A stretch of DNA of 32,219 nucleotides from Holosporaceae bacterium. GTDB taxonomy: Bacteria; Pseudomonadota; Alphaproteobacteria; UBA3830. Under the pieces are notes generated by a model. It ran no database searches. It saw only the letters and a program-made list of their open reading frames with translations, and was not told where the DNA came from. Made by a program: the position numbers and the translations under genes. Position 1 is the first letter of the stretch, and the number at the start of each line of letters is the position of its first letter. This document shows, piece after piece, positions 9,469-18,431 of the stretch. Location: positions 1 to 32,219 of the forward strand of contig JAISZX010000066.1 in the NCBI GenBank assembly GCA_031284365.1, written 5' to 3'.

Positions 9469-10434
9469 CTAGTCCGGCAAATGCAAACAATAATCTGCAA
9501 CCATACTTGGTGAAAGTGAGCGGCTAAGTGCGTATTCCACAACGGCATCATCCTTAGAAGCGCATAGAATTAAGCCAACACTGGAATTTTCGTTTGCCTT
9601 TTTCACATCTCTGTCTAATGCTTCCAAATAAAATTCCAACTGTCCAAGATGCTCAGGCTTGAATCTTCCTATTTTCAGCTCTATAGCAATTAAACACATC
9701 AGAGTACGATTGTAAAAAAGCAAGTCTATTAGAAAATCTGTATTTCCAACCTGAACTCTGTATTCTTCTCCTATAAATGCAACGTCTTTTCCGAATTCTA
9801 AAATGAAATTTTTGATATTTGCGACAATAGATTTACGAAGATTTTTTTCGCTATGCGTTTCCGGAATATCGAGAAATTCCAAGACGTAGCTGTCGCGCAA
9901 AGCAGAAATCTCCGGCGTTTTTGAAATTGCTCGCCGGTTTTTTTTGTTAGAAATCATTGTGCGTTCGAATATCATGGCATCAAGTTGTCGTTCCAGTTCA
10001 CGAAAAGAATATTTGTTTTGGACTGCAGCTCTAATATAAAATTCTTTTGTTTCGTCAGTTTTAGCAGAAGCCATAATCAGCAAGTTATTAGACCAGCTAA
10101 TTTCTCGCAACAGTGTCGCGAGTTTTGGGTTCTCGACGTAGGTTTCATAAAATTGCGCCATGCGCCAAAGATTTGATGGAGAAAACCCTTTTATTCCTAC
10201 ATACTTTGTTTGTATGGTTTGAGATAGTCTCTCAACGACAGCTTTGCCCCAGTTGTCGGTTTTCGTTTTCTCGCTTATATAGCGGCCAATAGACCAATAC
10301 ATATCGATTAATTCTCGATTTACTGCTTGAAATGCTCTGGAACGAGCGTTTTCTATGATAACAATAACGTCGTTGAATGGCACGTTTTCGTCTGATTCTT
10401 TTGTTATTATATCTTTCACAAATACCTCATCCAT
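9469..10434 (-). CDS. YhcG/DUF1016 family PDDEXK nuclease domain protein (apparent 3' frameshift)
   Basis: 321 aa; MYWSIGRYISEK, GFSPSNLWRMAQFY, VQVGNTDFLIDLLFYNRTLMCLIAIELKIGRF, LCASKDDAVVEYALSRS. Confidence 0.92.
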   Translation of the reverse strand: MDEVFVKDIITKESDENVPFNDVIVIIENARSRAFQAVNRELIDMYWSIGRYISEKTKTDNWGKAVVERLSQTIQTKYVGIKGFSPSNLWRMAQFYETYVENPKLATLLREISWSNNLLIMASAKTDETKEFYIRAAVQNKYSFRELERQLDAMIFERTMISNKKNRRAISKTPEISALRDSYVLEFLDIPETHSEKNLRKSIVANIKNFILEFGKDVAFIGEEYRVQVGNTDFLIDLLFYNRTLMCLIAIELKIGRFKPEHLGQLEFYLEALDRDVKKANENSSVGLILCASKDDAVVEYALSRSLSPSMVADYCLHLPD

Positions 10435-10609
10435 TAATCAGCTTTAGAATCTCTTCTTCCTGCAGTCCCGTGATTTTCACTATATATTCCATGCTTGAGC
10501 CTCGAGTAAACATATCTTTAGCTATGGTAACAATATCCTTCATTTTTAGCCCTTCTTCGCGAAGATTTTTCCTATATGCAGCGGCTTTCTTTTTGAAAAA
10601 ATATCTCAT
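10427..10609 (-). CDS. Small ORF resembling the C-terminal tail of Rpn-family proteins
   Basis: 60 aa; MKDIVTIAKDMFTRGSSMEYIVKITGLQEEEILKLING resembles the tail of the 3704-4525 protein; stop overlaps the YhcG start (ATGGATGA). Confidence 0.55.
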   Translation of the reverse strand: MRYFFKKKAAAYRKNLREEGLKMKDIVTIAKDMFTRGSSMEYIVKITGLQEEEILKLING

Positions 10610-10611
10610 GT

Positions 10612-11235
10612 TTAATCCTTATTTTTTTGATCGAGTTTTTTGGTTAGCTTGTCTAATTTGTCATTAAACTCGTGATCTATGATTTTTGAAATCACAGTAC
10701 CGCCGCCGCCAAAGGCTCTTGGAACTTTATAGGAAATGGCAATGTCCATGTAAATTGGACAATAGTAAAAGTTATAAACTAACAAGCAGATACATCCAAC
10801 TATGTCTGCCAAAAGCATATTAATTAAGGCAACAGGAAAGATCAGAGCCAGCGTATATGGTCCTGCAATTTTACGACAGTGTATTAATCTAGCAAAAATT
10901 TCTCCGAAAGCTTTGGCATCAAAGGCTTGATGTTCCCGAAGCCAATCTTGATCAAGATCGGCAAACATCTCTACTCCGTATCTTTTTGCAAGATATTGGC
11001 TGTAAAAAAAAGTTACTGTATTAAACACAGAAAAACTAAGTTGTATGCCTAAAAAGAACACATATACACCTAAATCTTTGTTCAGATCCTTCCCACATAA
11101 GGAAAAAAACACAAAGCCAATACCGAAGAAACCTACTACGGCAAAAATAGCAGCCAATACATATTGTAAGTTATATATAAACATTCTCCGTAGAAATTTA
11201 TCTTTATCTGTCATTTTTAACTCCTGTATATTCAA
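10612..11235 (-). CDS. Hypothetical multi-pass membrane protein
   Basis: 207 aa; several hydrophobic segments (VLAAIFAVVGFFGIGFVFFSLC, YVFFLGIQLSFSVFNTVTFFYS, YTLALIFPVALINMLLADIVGCICLLVYNFYYC); directly downstream of traG. Confidence 0.7.
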   Translation of the reverse strand: MNIQELKMTDKDKFLRRMFIYNLQYVLAAIFAVVGFFGIGFVFFSLCGKDLNKDLGVYVFFLGIQLSFSVFNTVTFFYSQYLAKRYGVEMFADLDQDWLREHQAFDAKAFGEIFARLIHCRKIAGPYTLALIFPVALINMLLADIVGCICLLVYNFYYCPIYMDIAISYKVPRAFGGGGTVISKIIDHEFNDKLDKLTKKLDQKNKD

Positions 11236-11237
11236 TT

Positions 11238-14057
11238 TTAGTCATCTCCCCAAGAAAATGTATTTATCGTCTTATCCACAACAGCATGCGCCGCTCCTTT
11301 CCCAGCTCTTTCCTTTTCTTTTTGTCTAATTTTGCGTGCTTGATTTTTTATTTCCATTTTTTCTTGGGAGATATTGGATTTAGTGTTTTGCAACTTGTCG
11401 CTGACGACGACTTTGATTGCGCGTTGATCGCCTTGTAGCTTTTCTTTTTTAGCCTTTCTATCGTCATCCATTTTATCGATGTTGGTTCGCGTCTGTTGTT
11501 CTTGTTGTTTATATTCTGGCCTGAAGTCACTTTCCGCCTGCTTTCGATTATAATCGCCCCAGCCTGGCTGCTTCATTTGCGGCATCGTCGGCCTCATTCT
11601 TACGGTTTCTCTGCTTTTCGCCTCCATGAGCCAGCCTTGCGCTTGCTCTTTATCAGATGCACTGCTGGAATCAATCATTTGGGAGGCTTCAGACTTGGTG
11701 TATCCTCTTTCTGTGGCTATTTCCAACGCATGATCCCGTAGATTACTCCTCTCACTGATGGTCAGGCTGCTCGCTCTGTTGTAGCTTTCCTGGTAACTTT
11801 TCGCCATGTGTTCGTTGTAGGCCTTATCCTGACTGTACTGACTCATTTTCGAAAGCGTATCCGTATGATCTCTCGCCAACTGCGCTACCTCGTCGTTTCT
11901 GCTGGATGCCGCTATGTCCTGCATATAGGAATCAAATCTCTTCTGGGTTTCAGCAATATCGTGAGATGTGGACGCCTGGCTGGAATCGCCGTAATTCGTG
12001 GTGTTGCTGGACTCTACTCCTCCATTCATGCCGATTCCGACTTGTCCAGCGACTGAACCGCTTACAGATACCTTGCTCTTCTTGCTGCCTGCGCCTTTAG
12101 AAAGGTCGATATGACCACCTGCATTTGCTCCAAAAGCTAAGTTTCCTCCGGCTTTAGTCCCATCAGCGTAGGCATGCCCGTTGTAATACTGATCCAATAT
12201 CTTTGCATCATTGTGTATCTGCTGAGCTTTATCCGCCCCCATGTTGTATTTGCTAGAGATATCCTGGGCCGACATGCTGCTGAAACTATGGGCCAACCGA
12301 GATGTTTCACTGTGGGAAGCGCTCTTGCTCTGAGAGTATTTTACCGTGGCGTCATAGGCTCTCTGCATCGAATCGCCGTAGCCCTTGCGAAATTCCTCCG
12401 TATCTGTACTGGTGGCTGAAAAGTCTCTGACTCCGCTGCTTACGGCATGACTTATGGTGGAGAATCCACTGGCGTCGTTGATAATTTGTACTCCTCCGGT
12501 ATCAAGTCTATGTCCTCCGGCCGACAGGGAACTGGAGAAACTCCTCTGTAATTGGGAAAGATTGTCCAACTGCTGGTTTCTCATGCTGACATTGCCGAAC
12601 GAGAAATTACCGGAAGATACTTCCGCGGCAGCAGAGCTAGCAGCTTGCATCGAGGTGCCTGTCATCTGACCTGCAAGATGTACAAACGTCCCCACTCCCT
12701 TCACTATGGCTATGCAGATAAATGGTATACTCATGGATAAATATCCAGCCAGGAGTTTTATTTCTGCATTAGCCTCCGACACTCCTATGTAATTGGCTAT
12801 GGTTAATCCTCCGGCAGTACCAAGTTCGGATAAAGTGGACGCCCTTGCTGCTATGTTCATAATATAGTTAAGAATGGCGTACATTGGAGGCCAGGCCTGT
12901 AGCCAAATTAAAATCGCAACCCAATTCATGAAAAATTTATAGCCGCTTGGAACCATACAAAGCGGTATTATGAAGATAAAACAGGCATAGGCCAGCGCTT
13001 CTATAACCGCTTTCATTATTGGCAGCAACTTTGTAGCCAGTCGTCCGACCGTATCAAATGTGCTACTCTGTTGTTGCAGAGCCCTTGTCTCCGCATAGGT
13101 AATGGCGTTACCGGCCAATTTGCAGTTTTCGGACGCTGCGTCTCCTATGGCATTGATCATCAAGGCCTGCTTCAGGCTGTTTTCTGCATTTTCTGCTATA
13201 TCTCCAAGATATGAGGTGATATTTTGCAGATTTGCTTTGATCTCGGCCTTTAGGGCAGTCTCCAAACTCGAGTTCATCATCAATTTAGGAGAGTTACTTC
13301 CGGAATTGGCGATGAATCTTCCGGTGAAAAACTTCCTTCCCAGAAGAGAAAACGATCTGTCCAGTTCCGCAGCCCAGGCCTGATTGAATTTCTCCGCGGC
13401 TTCTTCACATGTGACGTAGACAGCCATGCCTTTACCCGTTATTGGTATCCAGAATATTCCTCTGTTTTTGGATGGATTGCTGGTTATCAGTCCCCATAAA
13501 TCGTTTGTATTTCTTAGGTCATCGAAACTGTACTTTTGGTTCAACATGATGTCGTATTTCACGCATTGACCGACGAAATTGCGCATGTTTTCCTTGAAAT
13601 TTTGATTTGTGATCCTAAAGGTTTTGGCTTTTTCCAGAATATCAGAGCCAAACATCATGCCGTTTTTCTGATATTTCATATCATCCGGAGTGGAGAAGCT
13701 TTGCTCTACGATTTCCGTAAGCACTTTCCCCAGCTTGCTGGTTTGGGACGCAAAAAGAGCTAATCCATAGGGCACATGATCGATTTTATAGGCATATCTT
13801 GTGATGGCGTCCTTTATCCATACGGTGCTGGTGGGAAGAAACAGCATATTGGTCATGAGCAGCACCGGCATACCCCAGGTTTTCAGAATTTGCATGGGAT
13901 TGCCATACAAAATCATGTAATAAACCATAAACGCACCAACAAGACCTCCGATCCTCAGCATGGCCGTCAGCGTCCCGCTGCCTCCGTTCAAACACATGGC
14001 AACGGCTTTTATTACCTCATATACAATCTCGCCTCCTCCTATGGTGTATAGGTCCAC
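11238..14057 (-). CDS. traG: Conjugal transfer mating-pair stabilisation protein TraG (F-type)
   Basis: 939 aa; N-terminal multi-TM TraG_N-like region, long Ser/Ala-rich soluble C-terminus; follows traH as in F-type operons. Start codon appears to be GTG. Confidence 0.92.
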   Translation of the reverse strand: MDLYTIGGGEIVYEVIKAVAMCLNGGSGTLTAMLRIGGLVGAFMVYYMILYGNPMQILKTWGMPVLLMTNMLFLPTSTVWIKDAITRYAYKIDHVPYGLALFASQTSKLGKVLTEIVEQSFSTPDDMKYQKNGMMFGSDILEKAKTFRITNQNFKENMRNFVGQCVKYDIMLNQKYSFDDLRNTNDLWGLITSNPSKNRGIFWIPITGKGMAVYVTCEEAAEKFNQAWAAELDRSFSLLGRKFFTGRFIANSGSNSPKLMMNSSLETALKAEIKANLQNITSYLGDIAENAENSLKQALMINAIGDAASENCKLAGNAITYAETRALQQQSSTFDTVGRLATKLLPIMKAVIEALAYACFIFIIPLCMVPSGYKFFMNWVAILIWLQAWPPMYAILNYIMNIAARASTLSELGTAGGLTIANYIGVSEANAEIKLLAGYLSMSIPFICIAIVKGVGTFVHLAGQMTGTSMQAASSAAAEVSSGNFSFGNVSMRNQQLDNLSQLQRSFSSSLSAGGHRLDTGGVQIINDASGFSTISHAVSSGVRDFSATSTDTEEFRKGYGDSMQRAYDATVKYSQSKSASHSETSRLAHSFSSMSAQDISSKYNMGADKAQQIHNDAKILDQYYNGHAYADGTKAGGNLAFGANAGGHIDLSKGAGSKKSKVSVSGSVAGQVGIGMNGGVESSNTTNYGDSSQASTSHDIAETQKRFDSYMQDIAASSRNDEVAQLARDHTDTLSKMSQYSQDKAYNEHMAKSYQESYNRASSLTISERSNLRDHALEIATERGYTKSEASQMIDSSSASDKEQAQGWLMEAKSRETVRMRPTMPQMKQPGWGDYNRKQAESDFRPEYKQQEQQTRTNIDKMDDDRKAKKEKLQGDQRAIKVVVSDKLQNTKSNISQEKMEIKNQARKIRQKEKERAGKGAAHAVVDKTINTFSWGDD

Positions 14058-14063
14058 GTTATT

Positions 14064-15263
14064 TTATTCCTCTAATTCTTCTTTCCCAGGCTTTGTCATC
14101 ATTGCCTCTGATGGTAGACCATTTCCTAAAAACTGCAGCCAATTTTCCTTGTTTATGATGGTTAAATCTGAAACCCCGTAGGTTTCTTCGAAAATCTTCG
14201 GCAATTTGGCTCTTTTATTAGGGCTGTACTTAAATTCGTACGTTTTTAATCTTCCGTCCTCTTCCTCGATAAAATCAATCTCCCCACCATCGTAATTTCT
14301 CCAAAAATACCTACGACATCTTCTTCCTTCCCGCTGAGCCTTTTTCATGAGCTCAACAACGCAAAAATTTTCCCATATGCCTCCGACATCGTTTCGAAGA
14401 TCCATGCTTTGGTAAATACCAAGCAGTGCGTTTCTTATTCCAACATCATAGAAAAAGATTTTTCTTGTTCGATTCCCAGCAATTTCATTTCTGAGGTTTC
14501 TAGAAAAAGCCGGCAGCGCGAATATCACATAACATTTCTCCAGAAGATCAACATACTTCTTTACGGTATTTGCATTAATCTCGAGTCTCTTTGATAATTC
14601 ATTGAAAGAAACTTCCGAACCTATCTGCAAAGCCAAACACTGAAGTAATTTCAGGATTTGATCAGAGCGCCTTACATTCTCAAACACAAGTATATCTTTG
14701 TATAAATAACCGTTAACTAGATTTTCCAATTCGTCTCTGGCTTCATCTTCCGTCATTCCATGAATACATGGATACATTCCCAATCTCAGAAAATTATCTA
14801 AACTAGCATCTGCTATAAACGCTCCCTGGACGTCCTTTAATTCGTTTACAGAGAAAGGGTACAAGATAAACGAGCGACTTCTTCCGACAAGCGGCTCTCC
14901 AGTTTTATTAGCTAAATCAAAGCTGGACGAACCGGTTGCTATAACTTGAATCTCAGGAAAAACATCGTGAATTATCTTCAATGTCCGACCTATGTTGATG
15001 ACATTCTGTGCTTCGTCGATGGCAATTATGTCGAAACCGTCAACATACTGCTTCAAAAGCTGTTCGTTGGTTGTTTCAAGAGCCTGTTTTACACTCAATA
15101 GGTCGCAGTTCAAGTATACACATCTTTTTCCTAATGACTCATTTTCAGCAATAATTTGCCGAAGAAGTGTAGTCTTACCGACTCTTCGGGTACCAAAAAT
15201 CAAAATAACTCTATCTTGAAAGAGAGAGCCATTAATTTTACTAAATATATCACGTTTAATCAT
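14064..15263 (-). CDS. AAA ATPase with DUF4143 C-terminal domain
   Basis: 399 aa; VILIFGTRRVGKTTLLRQII Walker A, IIAIDEAQNV Walker B, VIATGSSSFDLANKTGEPLVGRSRSF, C-terminal NYDGGEIDFIEEEDGRLKTYEFKYS. Confidence 0.92.
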   Translation of the reverse strand: MIKRDIFSKINGSLFQDRVILIFGTRRVGKTTLLRQIIAENESLGKRCVYLNCDLLSVKQALETTNEQLLKQYVDGFDIIAIDEAQNVINIGRTLKIIHDVFPEIQVIATGSSSFDLANKTGEPLVGRSRSFILYPFSVNELKDVQGAFIADASLDNFLRLGMYPCIHGMTEDEARDELENLVNGYLYKDILVFENVRRSDQILKLLQCLALQIGSEVSFNELSKRLEINANTVKKYVDLLEKCYVIFALPAFSRNLRNEIAGNRTRKIFFYDVGIRNALLGIYQSMDLRNDVGGIWENFCVVELMKKAQREGRRCRRYFWRNYDGGEIDFIEEEDGRLKTYEFKYSPNKRAKLPKIFEETYGVSDLTIINKENWLQFLGNGLPSEAMMTKPGKEELEE

Positions 15264-15347
15264 GTTATTCGGCCTAATATCCTCAGCAAACTTATTGTAT
15301 TCAGTATATTGATAAAAGCAACTTCTATATTATCCATCGTGCATACA

Positions 15348-15572
15348 CTACCTAACAGCCTTAGGAATCGATTCAGGCCGGGCGTTGCCCTCCCATTTTT
15401 TAACGAATCCTATTTCTAAAAAAGTAAGGAGTACTTTCGCGGCAAAGGCTCCTGTAAAACCTCCGATCCTCAGCATCGCCGTCAGCGTCCCGCTGCCTCC
15501 GTTCAAACACAATGCAACTGCCTTCAGGACCTCATAGACAATCTCCCCTCCTCCTATGGTGTATAGGTCCAT
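15348..15572 (-). pseudogene. Truncated duplicate of the traG 5' end fused to unrelated sequence
   Basis: MDLYTIGGGEIVYEVLKAVALCLNGGSGTLTAMLRIGG matches the TraG N-terminus; 15459-15571 aligns without gaps to 13944-14056 with about 10 mismatches by eye. Confidence 0.88.
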
Positions 15573-15575
15573 CAA

Positions 15576-15956
15576 TTACTCCAAACTTACCTCTAGACCT
15601 TCTTTGTGAGCGACATCAATTAGCTGTTTATCAAACGTAGCGATCGGGCATTTGTATTTTTTAGCCAACAGTAGATACGATGCGTCGTAGGCCGTTAACC
15701 CCGTTTCCACAGCGTATAGAAACAGCTTCATCGGATCGGATCGATGTCTTTCAATACCGAGGGCATCAACAGCGGCGAAACAATTCTTGACGGCACCAGT
15801 AGATAAAGCCTGGCGTTTGGCCGTTTTCCACATAACATTCGCAAACTCGTAATCAAATAAATCTGTTGTGATAAATCTTTTGTCATCATCGAAAAAGTTC
15901 ATTGATAACTCTTGTCTCACAAACTTTACGACAAACGACGTGTCCAGTACTACCAT
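15576..15956 (-). CDS. PIN-domain VapC-like toxin
   Basis: 126 aa; MVVLDTSFVVKFV, FEYEFANVMWK-like core, GLTAYDASYLLLAKKYKCPIATFDKQL. Confidence 0.88.
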   Translation of the reverse strand: MVVLDTSFVVKFVRQELSMNFFDDDKRFITTDLFDYEFANVMWKTAKRQALSTGAVKNCFAAVDALGIERHRSDPMKLFLYAVETGLTAYDASYLLLAKKYKCPIATFDKQLIDVAHKEGLEVSLE

Positions 15957-16177
15957 TTTCTACCCTCATTTTTGAAGGCCGTCATCTCCTCAAACCCAAG
16001 ATTCAACTTCGGACAGTTAGCTAAAGATGCCTTGATTTTTGCAGCTCTGTTACGGCGTACTTTTTTGATGATATACGCTTCCCGGCCTTCGAATGTCACC
16101 GTCAACTCTTCTTCGTCCTTGAGACGTGGAAGAAGCTTGAACATTTCTTTGCGCAATTTAGTTAAAGATATCTGCAT
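15950..16177 (-). CDS. Type II antitoxin (Phd/VapB-like)
   Basis: 75 aa; MQISLTKLRKEMFKLLPRLKDEEELTVTFEGREAYIIKKV; overlaps the PIN toxin start. Confidence 0.75.
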   Translation of the reverse strand: MQISLTKLRKEMFKLLPRLKDEEELTVTFEGREAYIIKKVRRNRAAKIKASLANCPKLNLGFEEMTAFKNEGRKW

Positions 16178-16242
16178 ATTTACTCCGTTATTACTTCAAT
16201 ACATCCTTATGATACTATATGCACGTACATATGTCAAGCTTT

Positions 16243-17598
16243 TCATCGCACCTCCCGTCCCTTTTGCAGAGTTTCGAAGGTATTTTCGAGTTTTTTCTCG
16301 TAGATTTTGGTGCTTTCGATCATGATAAGCATTTGGTTCATCTGTTCGTAGGCCATCTTGCGCTTTCTGTTGATGGTCGCCTTGGCCTCCTGCAACTGAG
16401 AGAGAAATTTGTTGACTTCTTCGTCCGACACCTGGGCATTTTTGAGATTTGCCGTTTCCTCCAGCATTACGTCCAAAATCTCGGAAATATACTGATGTAT
16501 GAGATCAACGCAAATAATGTCTGTGAAGTCTCTTAAATCAAACTCCGATCTTTTGTAGGTGGTTAGCACGTTCACCATCTTGTATATGGGAAGACGCACT
16601 TTTCCGATGAACTCTATCTCGTTCTTGGTCAGCGGCTGATCGTTGATGGCTTTTTGGGTGATGTCCGAGAGCGTTTTTCTAACTCTATTGGCGAATCCTC
16701 CGGAAGCAATATTAAAATCCTTCGCTTGAACCCTGAGACATTTTCCAGTTTCATCACAGCCGTATCCGGACACATTCCCGCCTTCGAGCAAAGCTTTTAT
16801 CAGATCGTCGGTTACTTTACTTGGGTATCTGACTACTCTTCGATTTCCAGATTCCTGGAAGGAAACAATCGTGCCGGAGACGGTCATGCACAGATACCCC
16901 AGCTCCGGGTCCGAGGCCAGGTAACCATTGCGTTTAATAACTTCCCAGGCCACGTTAAATTCCTCTGCAAGAATGTCTTTGTATTCTGCTTCGCTGCTTT
17001 TTCCAGCAAGCACTCTGGAGCGATTACTTCCGGCTCCACATTCGTGTTTGGCCGCCACCCAGCCCTTAAACATGCCGCTCTTGCTGCCCATGGATGTGCA
17101 TATGTGCCGACTTGCGACATCAGACTTTGGCCATGCTCCTCCCACCAGAGTGGCCGCCATCTCGCAGGAGTTCATGCTGGCCTGATTGATTTTAGAAGCC
17201 ATATCCTGCAGCTCCGCCATCACCGATTGCACCGCAGGAGCAAATGTCTTCATGGCCAGCATAAAGCCGTAGCTGACAGCGCTGGAGCCTATGCTTTTCA
17301 TTGCGTCCACCAACTGCGCGCTGTTTACAAAGGAAAATCCTCCGGTAAACATATCTATGCCTCCGCAGCCGGCGTTGACATTAGGTAGCTGCAGCGTCGC
17401 CACTTGAGAATTCCTTGCCCTATTCCTGACGCTTAGCCCGCCTCCGTTGTAATATCCCGCAGATTGATCATGATGGACTCCAGGAGACGTGGAATTTGTC
17501 ACTGCTCCAAATTTTTTGAAAAACTCTTCCAGATCTGCGCCCACTCCGCAGTAGACATTCTGGAATAACAAAGAAAAAATCAGTAGTTCTTTTCTCAT
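16243..17598 (-). CDS. traH: Conjugal transfer pilus assembly protein TraH
   Basis: 451 aa; GCGGIDMFTGGFSFVNSAQLVDAMKSIGSSAVSYGFMLAMKTFAPAV is characteristic of TraH. Confidence 0.95.
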   Translation of the reverse strand: MRKELLIFSLLFQNVYCGVGADLEEFFKKFGAVTNSTSPGVHHDQSAGYYNGGGLSVRNRARNSQVATLQLPNVNAGCGGIDMFTGGFSFVNSAQLVDAMKSIGSSAVSYGFMLAMKTFAPAVQSVMAELQDMASKINQASMNSCEMAATLVGGAWPKSDVASRHICTSMGSKSGMFKGWVAAKHECGAGSNRSRVLAGKSSEAEYKDILAEEFNVAWEVIKRNGYLASDPELGYLCMTVSGTIVSFQESGNRRVVRYPSKVTDDLIKALLEGGNVSGYGCDETGKCLRVQAKDFNIASGGFANRVRKTLSDITQKAINDQPLTKNEIEFIGKVRLPIYKMVNVLTTYKRSEFDLRDFTDIICVDLIHQYISEILDVMLEETANLKNAQVSDEEVNKFLSQLQEAKATINRKRKMAYEQMNQMLIMIESTKIYEKKLENTFETLQKGREVR

Positions 17599-18431
17599 TG
17601 CAATTCTCCGTCACCCATGATTGAGACAATCCTTTCCTCCATCTCCTGAATGGATATCATTCCAATTGCCACTGGTATTACGTGCCCTGATTTGGGATTT
17701 ACGGCGAACAGCGATGGATATGTGTTCACTCCCCAGGTTTCCGCTAGACCGTTGTCTCGAACGCTCCTCTCGAACAACTCATGCGTTTCACCAAATTCAC
17801 TGATGGCCAGCACGTCCCAGTCGTATTTTTCGCTAAATCCTTTAACCACAGGAGCAAATGCATCGCAGTAGGGACAATTATTCTTGAAAAAGAAGAACAA
17901 TCCATATTTTTGGGACAATTCATGGATTTTTTCTTCCGCCAGTCTCTTTTGTTCCGCCAAATAGATATGTCGAGCATTCTGGGACATGGGAGATTCCTGC
18001 GTATAATCTATGTCCGGAGTCTTGTATACGTTTTGCATCCAGACTTTTGCGAATTCTCCGGATTTTTGTATTATCTCGTATTGCATTTTTTGATAATTGA
18101 ACACGTTTTGAGAAGTGGGATACATCACGGCCGCCGCTTTGGCCTCCTCCAATTGTGCTTGATATAGTTTTAGCTCCTCTGTGGCAGGATATTGAGCAGA
18201 AATAGAAGAATCTTTAGACTCCTGGTTGGTATTAAAATCATCGGGTTGAGCCTCAGGCTCATACCAGTGCCAGCCTCTGGCGTGATCATCATAGAAGGAT
18301 TTTCCGTCCTCGGCATTGGATAAACCAGTTAAAAATAGAAAAATTATCAAACAGTTAACCATTAATTTCACTTTTCTAAATGCCGCCCGAGCGGCATAAT
18401 TCCATTCATCGCCTGTACTGCAAGTACTCAT
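17595..18431 (-). CDS. traF: Conjugal transfer pilus assembly protein TraF, thioredoxin-fold with CPYC
   Basis: 278 aa; FFFFKNNCPYCDAFAPVVKGFSEKY, WGVNTYPSLFAVNP. Start at 18431 has GGAGG upstream and ATGA overlap with traN; an alternative start is 18362 (MVNCLIIFLFLTGLSNA). Confidence 0.93.
   Translation of the reverse strand: MSTCSTGDEWNYAARAAFRKVKLMVNCLIIFLFLTGLSNAEDGKSFYDDHARGWHWYEPEAQPDDFNTNQESKDSSISAQYPATEELKLYQAQLEEAKAAAVMYPTSQNVFNYQKMQYEIIQKSGEFAKVWMQNVYKTPDIDYTQESPMSQNARHIYLAEQKRLAEEKIHELSQKYGLFFFFKNNCPYCDAFAPVVKGFSEKYDWDVLAISEFGETHELFERSVRDNGLAETWGVNTYPSLFAVNPKSGHVIPVAIGMISIQEMEERIVSIMGDGELQ
18375..18414 (-). repeat. Hairpin repeat copy A (TGCCGC-CCGA-GCGGCA core)
   Basis: Shares about 40 bp with copies B and C; lies at the traF 5' end. 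Confidence 0.7.

Noticed and set aside
16654-17388. 244-aa plus-strand ORF opposite traH
   Set aside because: Antisense to the clear TraH; His/Ser-rich composition typical of shadow ORFs.
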